This document shows, in pieces, positions 6,001-11,373 of a DNA stretch of 11,373 nucleotides (positions are counted from its first letter, which is position 1; every line of letters begins with the position of its first letter). The notes below the pieces were generated by a model. It worked only from the letters and a program-made list of their open reading frames with translations, did not search any database and was not told the origin of the DNA. The position numbers and the translations under genes are program-made. This stretch comes from Bacteroidales bacterium. Lineage in GTDB: Bacteria > Bacteroidota > Bacteroidia > Bacteroidales > VadinHA17. The stretch spans positions 1 to 11,373 of the forward strand of contig JALOMK010000124.1 of NCBI GenBank assembly GCA_025455505.1, written 5' to 3'.

Positions 6001-6960
6001 ATGGCCTTTTTTGGATTTCTGGGAAAAGAGAAAAAAGAGAGTCTCGACAAAGGACTTGAAAAAACAAAGGAGAGCGTCTTCCAGAAGCTGTCAAGGGCTG
6101 TTATTGGCAAATCAAAGGTAGACGAGGAGGTCCTGGATAACCTTGAAGAGGTACTCGTATCGTCTGACGTTGGCGTAGAAACTACACTTAGAATAATAGA
6201 AAGAATTGAAAAAAGGGTTGCAAGGGACAAATACATTAATGCCGCCGAACTAAATGCAATTCTCAGGGAAGAGATAGTTGCACTCCTCGAAGAGAATACA
6301 GCAGGAGACGGGAATGTTTATGGGACAGGACAGGATAAGAAACCGTTCGTAATTATGGTTGTTGGTGTCAACGGGGCCGGCAAAACAACAACAATTGCAA
6401 AACTTGCACACAAATACAAAACATCCGGCAGGAGTGTTCTAATTGGAGCTGCCGACACATTCAGGGCAGCCGCAATCGACCAGCTGCAGGTATGGGCCGA
6501 CAGGGCCGGGGTTCCTGTCGTTAAGCAACAAATGGGCTCCGATCCTGCATCTGTGGCCTTCGACACCCTCCGCTCAGCCGTTTCCTCCGGAACTGATTTA
6601 GTAATAATAGATACGGCAGGACGCCTCCATAACAAGATAAACCTGATGAATGAGCTTTCAAAGATCAAGAAAGTGATGGAAAAGGTCATCCCCGAAGCTC
6701 CTCATGAAGTACTACTTGTCCTTGACGGATCTACAGGACAAAATGCTTTTGAACAGGCCAGGCAATTCACGGCCGCCACTGCAGTCAGCGCCATCGCTGT
6801 CACAAAACTCGACGGAACTGCAAAGGGAGGAGTGGTTATAGGAATTTCCGACCAGTTCAGAATACCGGTGAAGTACATCGGGGTCGGTGAGAAAATTGAC
6901 GACCTTCTTGTTTTACCCTCGGCTGTTCAAAGAATCTTGTCGATTCAGAGAAACTGTTGA
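6001..6960 (+). CDS. ftsY: FtsY, signal recognition particle receptor GTPase, with an aberrant C-terminus
   Basis: The ORF has 319 residues. A short charged N-terminal region and four-helix N domain (about 1-100) precede the SRP GTPase NG domain. GVNGAGKTT (G1) is at 122-130, followed by DTFRAAAIDQLQVW, DTAGR (G3) at 204-208, LDGSTGQNA, TKLDGTAKGG (G4) at 268-277 and GVGEKIDDL at 294-302. FtsY docks ribosome-SRP complexes at the membrane for co-translational insertion. No membrane-anchoring A domain is present, as in many Bacteroidota. After V304 (6910-6912) the family-typical F plus final helix is replaced by LPSAVQRILSIQRNC. That tail is rimO sequence read in the wrong frame, so the native end is missing. 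The ORF stops at 6960, overlapping the TTG of the rimO frame by 4 bp. The G motifs themselves are intact. Confidence 0.9.
   Translation: MAFFGFLGKEKKESLDKGLEKTKESVFQKLSRAVIGKSKVDEEVLDNLEEVLVSSDVGVETTLRIIERIEKRVARDKYINAAELNAILREEIVALLEENTAGDGNVYGTGQDKKPFVIMVVGVNGAGKTTTIAKLAHKYKTSGRSVLIGAADTFRAAAIDQLQVWADRAGVPVVKQQMGSDPASVAFDTLRSAVSSGTDLVIIDTAGRLHNKINLMNELSKIKKVMEKVIPEAPHEVLLVLDGSTGQNAFEQARQFTAATAVSAIAVTKLDGTAKGGVVIGISDQFRIPVKYIGVGEKIDDLLVLPSAVQRILSIQRNC
6907..6959 (+). other. Apparent deletion junction between ftsY and rimO
   Basis: Up to GTT at 6910-6912 the DNA encodes normal FtsY (IDDLLV). From ACC at 6915 the next frame encodes the RimO N-terminal signature TLGCSKNLVDSEKLLKQ. Nothing remains between them: no FtsY tail or stop in its own sequence, no spacer, no rimO start codon. 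The rimO frame is closed upstream by TGA at 6897-6899, and between there and 6954 it has no ATG, GTG or TTG. The join falls within the four-T run at 6911-6914; one extra T would make an in-frame FtsY-RimO fusion reading LLVFTLGCSKN. Confidence 0.8.
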
Positions 6961-8183
6961 AACAGGTCGAAGCAGGAGGCTATGAAATTGTCCATAACTC
7001 TGATAGCACCGATGCAGGAACAGTAATAATCAATACCTGCGGATTCATAAATGACGCGAAACAGGAGAGCATCGACACAATACTTGGCCATGTCAGAGCA
7101 AAACAGAGAGGAGATATCAGGGATCTGTTCGTCATGGGCTGCCTTGCTGAACGCTACATGGATGAACTAAGGAATGAAATCCCTGAGGTAAGCAGGTATT
7201 TCGGAGTGAATAACATGAATGACATTCTTTCGGAACTGGGGCTGAGACGAAGAGATGATCTTCTTGGCGACAGGACAATCACCGGTCCCGGTCATTACGC
7301 TTACCTGAAAGTTTCTGAAGGCTGCGATCGCACATGTGCATTCTGCGCTATTCCTCTCATCCGCGGGAAATGCATCTCCAGGACACTTGAGGAAATCCTT
7401 GCCGAGGCAGAAACGCTTGAGCGAAAAGGAGTGAAGGAACTTATCCTTGTGGCCCAGGACCTGAGCTGGTACGGCCTTGACATTTACAGGAAGCAGGCCC
7501 TCCCTGAACTTGTACTTAAATTGCTTGAGTCCACAAATTTTGAATGGATTCGACTTCATTACCTTTACCCTGCTAACTTCCCGGCGGAACTCATACCAGT
7601 GATCCGCGACAATCCCCGGGTTTGCAAGTACATCGACATACCAGTTCAGCATATTACCGACACGATGCTTGGCCTGATGAAAAGGTCGCATAAAAGGCAG
7701 GACACTGAAAAGCTTCTGAATACGCTAAGGAAAGAAATACCCGGGGCAGTCATAAGGACTACTTTGATTGCCGGTCACCCGGGCGAGACGGAAACTGAAT
7801 ACGGGTTGCTGCGCGACTTCGTCAGCAGCTTCAGGTTCGACAGGCTGGGAGTCTTTGCGTATTCACATGAAGAGGACACTTATTCATTCCTTAACTACAA
7901 TGACGATATCCCGGAGGATACAAAGCAAAGCAGAGTGGCTGAACTGATGGAAATACAACAGGGGATATCCGCAGAACTTAACGGGTCGTACGTAGGAAAA
8001 ACACTTAAAGTACTGATCGACAGGAGGGACGGGGAGTTCCTTGTTGGAAGGACAGAATACGATTCCCCCGAAGTAGACCAGGAAGTACTGATTCCTGTAT
8101 CATCAGGTCTCACACCTGGTCTTTTCTATTACATAAGGATAACAAAGGCAGAGGAATTCGACCTCTACGGTGTACCCGCCTGA
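6957..8183 (+). CDS. rimO: RimO, ribosomal protein uS12 methylthiotransferase, N-terminally truncated
   Basis: From the only available starts (TTG 6957, or CTG 6954) the protein has 408-409 residues, about 25-30 short of a typical RimO. The UPF0004 domain keeps two of its three cluster cysteines: C28 in NTCGFI and C62 in MGCLAERY. The first, in LGCSKN (codon 6924-6926), lies in the same frame but upstream of any start. The radical SAM core is intact: C123, C127 and C130 in CDRTCAFC, then PLIRGKCISR, DIPVQH and GHPGETE. A C-terminal TRAM domain (about 345-408) follows. RimO adds a methylthio group to a conserved Asp of uS12 using two [4Fe-4S] clusters and SAM. Losing the first Cys should disable the auxiliary cluster. 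The 3' end overlaps clpC by 19 bp. Confidence 0.85.
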   Translation: MKQVEAGGYEIVHNSDSTDAGTVIINTCGFINDAKQESIDTILGHVRAKQRGDIRDLFVMGCLAERYMDELRNEIPEVSRYFGVNNMNDILSELGLRRRDDLLGDRTITGPGHYAYLKVSEGCDRTCAFCAIPLIRGKCISRTLEEILAEAETLERKGVKELILVAQDLSWYGLDIYRKQALPELVLKLLESTNFEWIRLHYLYPANFPAELIPVIRDNPRVCKYIDIPVQHITDTMLGLMKRSHKRQDTEKLLNTLRKEIPGAVIRTTLIAGHPGETETEYGLLRDFVSSFRFDRLGVFAYSHEEDTYSFLNYNDDIPEDTKQSRVAELMEIQQGISAELNGSYVGKTLKVLIDRRDGEFLVGRTEYDSPEVDQEVLIPVSSGLTPGLFYYIRITKAEEFDLYGVPA

Positions 8184-10702
8184 TCAGCTTTCTGCTTCTT
8201 CTGAATTTTGATCTTTATCTCCGACTTTCCGCTGTTGAAACCAACATTGATCCAGTCTCCTTCAGTGAGGGAAGACTTTATCAGAACTTCAGCCATCGGG
8301 TCTTCAAGGTATTTCTGTATTGCCCGTTTCAAAGGCCTGGCGCCGTAGTTGGCGTCAAATCCCTTTTCGGCAATGAAATCCCTGGCAGCGGCAGATATTT
8401 TTATGTTGTAACCCAGCGACTTGACCCTGTCGTAAAGTCCTTTAAGTTCGATGTCAATTATCTTGTTTATTTCTTCCTTGCCCAGTGAATTGAACATTAT
8501 CACATCATCGATCCTGTTCAGAAACTCCGGAGCGAAGGTCTTCTGCAGCGCTTTCTGAAGGATGCTCCTGGCATGTTCATCCCTTGATGCTTTTTTGGCT
8601 GCTGTATCGAAGCCAATGCCATGACCGAACTCGGATATCTGCCTGGTGCCGATATTTGAAGTGAGTATCACTATCGTATTCCTGAAGTCAACCCTGCGCC
8701 CCAGACTGTCGGTAAGCTGTCCTTCATCGAGTACCTGAAGCATGATGTGAAATACATCGGGATGTGCTTTTTCGATTTCGTCAAGAAGTACTACGGAGTA
8801 GGGCTTTCTTCTTACCTTTTCGGTAAGTTGCCCGCCTTCTTCATAGCCTACATACCCGGGAGGCGCACCGACAAGACGGGAAACAGAAAATTTCTCCATA
8901 TACTCGCTCATGTCGATACGGATCAGGTTATCAGTTGTATCGAAAAGGAACTTCGCAAGAACCTTTGCAAGCTGTGTCTTTCCCACGCCTGTAGGACCAA
9001 GGAAAATGAATGTTCCGATAGGTTTATTGGGATCCTTGAGCCCGGCCCGGTTGCGCTGGATTGATTTCACAACCTTAAGAATGGCTTCATCCTGGCCAAT
9101 AACACTGCCTTTGAGCTCATCGGCCATTTTGAGAAGACGTGTTCCTTCCGTCTGGGCTATGCGCTGAACAGGAACGCCTGTCATCATCGCCACAACTTCT
9201 GCAACTTTTTCAGCGTCAACTAATTCCCTGTTAACTGCCAGTTCCTTTTCCCATTTCTTCTTTTCAAGCTCTATCATGTCAAGCAGGTCCTTCTCCCTGT
9301 CCCTGAAACTGGCAGCCTTCTCGAAGTTCTGGTTCTTAACGGCTGACATTTTTTCCTTTTTTGTATCCTCGAGCTGTTTCTCAAGGCTGAGTATTTTTTC
9401 AGGGACAACTATGTTTGAGATATGTACCCGCGACCCTGACTCATCAAGCGCATCAATGGCCTTATCAGGCAGATGGCGGTCGGATATATACCTGTTTGTT
9501 AGCTTTACACAGGCATCTATCGCATCATCAGTATATGAAACATTATGGTGCTCCTCGTATCTTTCCTTAATATTATGAAGTATAGTAATCGTCTCTTCAA
9601 TTGAAGTCGGTTCAACTATTACTTTCTGAAAACGTCTCTCCAGCGCCCCGTCCTTTTCTATGTGCTGCCTGTATTCGTCCAGGGTGGTTGCGCCTATGCA
9701 CTGGATGTCACCGCGGGCCAGGGCAGGCTTCAGCATGTTGGCTGCATCAAGCGAACCGGTTGCTCCGCCGGCACCGACAATAGTATGTATTTCGTCAATG
9801 AACAGAATAATGTTATCATTCTTTGAAAGCTCATTGAGAATTGCCTTCATGCGCTCCTCAAACTGTCCCCTGTACTTGGTTCCTGCAACAATTGAAGCAA
9901 GATCAAGGGCCACAACGCGCTTGTTGAACAAGACCCTCGATACGTTCTTCTTAACGATCCTGAGAGCCAGACCCTCAGCAATTGCTGACTTGCCTACACC
10001 GGGCTCACCAATTAATACAGGGTTGTTCTTCTTCCTGCGTGACAGTATCTGAGCCAGCCTTTCAATCTCCCTTTCGCGTCCGACAACTGGATCGAGACGG
10101 CCTTCTTCAGCTGCTTTTGTAAGGTCAATACCAAAATTATCAAGCACAGGAGTGTCCGATGAAGACTTCGGGGCCGCAGAAGAACCGGACTGACCCTTGC
10201 CTGATCCTGAAAAACTCTGTCCTTCATCATCCTCATCCTTAGGAAAATCAGCCCTGGCCGACGGGCCAGGATCAGATTCTATCATCCGACGAACTGACTG
10301 ATAATCAACATCAAGTTCGGACAGGAACCTTGTTACAAGAGCATTCTCATCCTTAAGTATTGCAAGCAGGAGGTGCTCAGAATCTATTGTTCCGCTCTTT
10401 AATGCTTTAGCCTCGAGATAAACAAGCTTGAGTATCCTTTCGGTACTCCGCAGAAGAGGAATCACTTCATGATCTGCAACCGGCACCGGGCTCTCAACCT
10501 TAATGCTTTTCTCCAGGGATCCTTTAAGAACAAGGAGATCCACACCCTGGTTAATAAGTATCTCTATTGCAACACTTTCTCCGTCCCTCAAAATGCCAAG
10601 GAACAAATGCTCCGGACTTATATGACTGTTGCCCAGACGAATGGCTTCTTCCTTGGAATATCCAAGGATATCTTTGACTCTTTGCGAAAACTGTGAATCC
10701 AT
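8165..10702 (-). CDS. clpC: ClpC, AAA+ ATPase subunit of the Clp protease
   Basis: The protein has 845 residues, full length for ClpC. A Clp-N domain with two repeats covers about 1-145 ([19 protein letters not shown], then [15 protein letters not shown]). An acidic Ser/Gly-rich linker follows (about 150-185). AAA domain 1 has Walker A GEPGVGKS at 232-239 and Walker [11 protein letters not shown] short UVR-type middle segment ([17 protein letters not shown], about 455-475) marks ClpC rather than ClpB or ClpA. AAA domain 2 has Walker A GPTGVGKT at 569-576, Walker [13 protein letters not shown] and sensor-2 region [10 protein letters not shown]. The IGF tripeptide at 696-698 is the loop that docks on ClpP, so it should unfold proteins for ClpP, which is not encoded here. 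It is divergent from gyrA and tail-to-tail with rimO; no adaptor such as mcsB is adjacent. Confidence 0.97.
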   Translation of the reverse strand: MDSQFSQRVKDILGYSKEEAIRLGNSHISPEHLFLGILRDGESVAIEILINQGVDLLVLKGSLEKSIKVESPVPVADHEVIPLLRSTERILKLVYLEAKALKSGTIDSEHLLLAILKDENALVTRFLSELDVDYQSVRRMIESDPGPSARADFPKDEDDEGQSFSGSGKGQSGSSAAPKSSSDTPVLDNFGIDLTKAAEEGRLDPVVGREREIERLAQILSRRKKNNPVLIGEPGVGKSAIAEGLALRIVKKNVSRVLFNKRVVALDLASIVAGTKYRGQFEERMKAILNELSKNDNIILFIDEIHTIVGAGGATGSLDAANMLKPALARGDIQCIGATTLDEYRQHIEKDGALERRFQKVIVEPTSIEETITILHNIKERYEEHHNVSYTDDAIDACVKLTNRYISDRHLPDKAIDALDESGSRVHISNIVVPEKILSLEKQLEDTKKEKMSAVKNQNFEKAASFRDREKDLLDMIELEKKKWEKELAVNRELVDAEKVAEVVAMMTGVPVQRIAQTEGTRLLKMADELKGSVIGQDEAILKVVKSIQRNRAGLKDPNKPIGTFIFLGPTGVGKTQLAKVLAKFLFDTTDNLIRIDMSEYMEKFSVSRLVGAPPGYVGYEEGGQLTEKVRRKPYSVVLLDEIEKAHPDVFHIMLQVLDEGQLTDSLGRRVDFRNTIVILTSNIGTRQISEFGHGIGFDTAAKKASRDEHARSILQKALQKTFAPEFLNRIDDVIMFNSLGKEEINKIIDIELKGLYDRVKSLGYNIKISAAARDFIAEKGFDANYGARPLKRAIQKYLEDPMAEVLIKSSLTEGDWINVGFNSGKSEIKIKIQKKQKADQAGTP

Positions 10703-10791
10703 ATATCGTTATTTCTTTTTATTAAACCTGAAATCCATGATGCGCCAAAATGTCAGTAGCAAGGCTGAAAACTCCGCCAGGGACCACTTTT

Positions 10792-10825
10792 CAAAGTTAA
10801 TTCAAGCACATTTTATGATTGTCAA
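10792..10825 (-). promoter_or_regulatory. Candidate clpC promoter
   Basis: On the minus strand, TTG (10825-10823) is followed after 23 bp by TAACTTTG (10799-10792), a full match to TAnnTTTG. The transcript would start near 10785, leaving a leader of about 80 nt before the clpC ATG at 10702. I see no CIRCE or CtsR-like operator in that leader. Confidence 0.45.
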
Positions 10826-10881
10826 TTATCATGCCCTTTTATAAACAATGAATGTTAAAAATTCACAGCTCATTTACAACA

Positions 10882-10906
10882 AAAATAGCCAAATTTTAGC
10901 TATTTT
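10882..10906. promoter_or_regulatory. Perfect inverted repeat in the clpC-gyrA divergent region
   Basis: AAAATAGC (10882-10889) and GCTATTTT (10899-10906) form a perfect 8-bp inverted repeat around a 9-bp AT-rich centre. It lies 59 bp before the gyrA start and 57 bp upstream of the outer box of the proposed clpC promoter. No gene is transcribed into it, so it is unlikely to be a terminator; a dimeric repressor or activator site is a better guess. The rest of 10703-10964 is AT-rich non-coding DNA holding the divergent promoters. Confidence 0.35.
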
Positions 10907-10964
10907 CGTAATTCCTGTCAGACCGGGTTTGCCAGGATCGTAATTATTTAATTAATAATTTGTT

Positions 10965-11373
10965 ATGTCGGAGAGAGAGAGAATTCTTAAGGTAAATATC
11001 GAGGAGGAGATGAAGTCGGCGTACATCGATTATTCGATGTCGGTGATAGTGTCGAGGGCATTGCCTGATGTGAGGGATGGTCTGAAACCCGTTCACAGGC
11101 GGGTTTTGTTTGGAATGTCGGAGCTGGGAGTATTGTCGAACAAGCCATATAAAAAGTCAGCGAGGATAGTAGGGGAGGTGCTTGGAAAATTCCATCCGCA
11201 TGGTGATTCATCAGTTTATGAGGCCATGGTGAGAATGGCCCAGGAATGGTCGCTGCGATATCCGCTGGTCGACGGCCAGGGAAACTTCGGGTCTGTCGAC
11301 GGCGACAGTCCGGCAGCAATGAGGTACACCGAGGCAAGGCTTAAGAAGATTGCCGAGGAAACCCTCGCCGATA
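10965..11373 (+). CDS. gyrA: DNA gyrase subunit A, 3' partial
   Basis: The gene starts at ATG 10965 and is cut by the window end after 136 codons. The fragment covers the start of the breakage-reunion (winged-helix) domain: [53 protein letters not shown] and [11 protein letters not shown]. Tyr121 in [10 protein letters not shown] is the catalytic tyrosine (Tyr122 in E. coli), which forms the covalent bond with DNA. The quinolone-determining stretch reads GDSSVYEAM, with Ser82 at E. coli position 83 and Glu86 at position 87. Ser is the usual sensitive residue, and Glu at 87 is natural in some lineages. GyrA is preferred over ParC because of the overall sequence match and the clpC neighbourhood. 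GyrA with GyrB introduces negative supercoils using ATP. Confidence 0.96.
   Translation, partial: MSERERILKVNIEEEMKSAYIDYSMSVIVSRALPDVRDGLKPVHRRVLFGMSELGVLSNKPYKKSARIVGEVLGKFHPHGDSSVYEAMVRMAQEWSLRYPLVDGQGNFGSVDGDSPAAMRYTEARLKKIAEETLAD

Noticed and set aside
8747..10052. Several plus-strand ORFs of 60-130 codons opposite clpC
   Set aside because: They mirror the strongly conserved clpC coding strand, resemble no family and have no promoter or start signals of their own.

Overview
The window is chromosomal DNA of moderate GC content that looks like Bacteroidota (probably the Bacteroidales/Marinilabiliales side). Four things point there: the run rpmB-rpmG-DUF4295-ftsY-rimO, whose third gene encodes a small protein family restricted to that phylum; clpC divergent from gyrA; little or no Shine-Dalgarno sequence in front of most starts; and promoter-like TTG-N19-23-TAnnTTTG boxes. 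The assignment is inferred from content and order, not from a database search.

Layout: (1) 1-1674, the 3' part of a KefB/KefC-type cation:proton antiporter with an RCK/TrkA-N domain, cut by the window start. (2) 1675-2029, a gap with a 6-bp tandem repeat, a plausible promoter and a long inverted repeat that together suggest a small structured RNA. (3) 2030-3191, two accessory lipoproteins, one small and Cys-rich, one with YD-like repeats. (4) 3243-3863 (minus), an HD-domain phosphohydrolase, convergent with the lipoproteins and divergent from cinA. (5) 3928-5169, cinA (NMN deamidase plus MoaB/MoeA-like domain). (6) 5293-5907, ribosomal proteins bL28 and bL33 and the 51-residue DUF4295 protein, closed by a clear intrinsic terminator at 5936-5967. 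(7) 6001-8183, ftsY (SRP receptor) and rimO (uS12 methylthiotransferase), whose junction is damaged. (8) 8165-10702 (minus), clpC, overlapping the end of rimO tail-to-tail by 19 bp. (9) 10703-10964, a divergent regulatory region with a perfect 8-bp inverted repeat. (10) 10965-11373, the 5' end of gyrA, cut by the window end.

Most of the window is core machinery: translation (bL28, bL33, DUF4295, RimO acting on uS12), membrane targeting (FtsY), proteolysis (ClpC), NAD salvage (CinA) and DNA topology (GyrA). I found no CRISPR array, transposase, prophage or defence system. The most notable observation is at 6907-6959. The FtsY C-terminus stops matching its family right after IDDLLV, and the family-typical RimO start TLGCSKN follows immediately, one frame away and without a start codon. 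The FtsY tail, the intergenic spacer and the RimO initiation region all appear to be missing. This is either a real deletion (with possible frameshift fusion) or an assembly or sequencing error.
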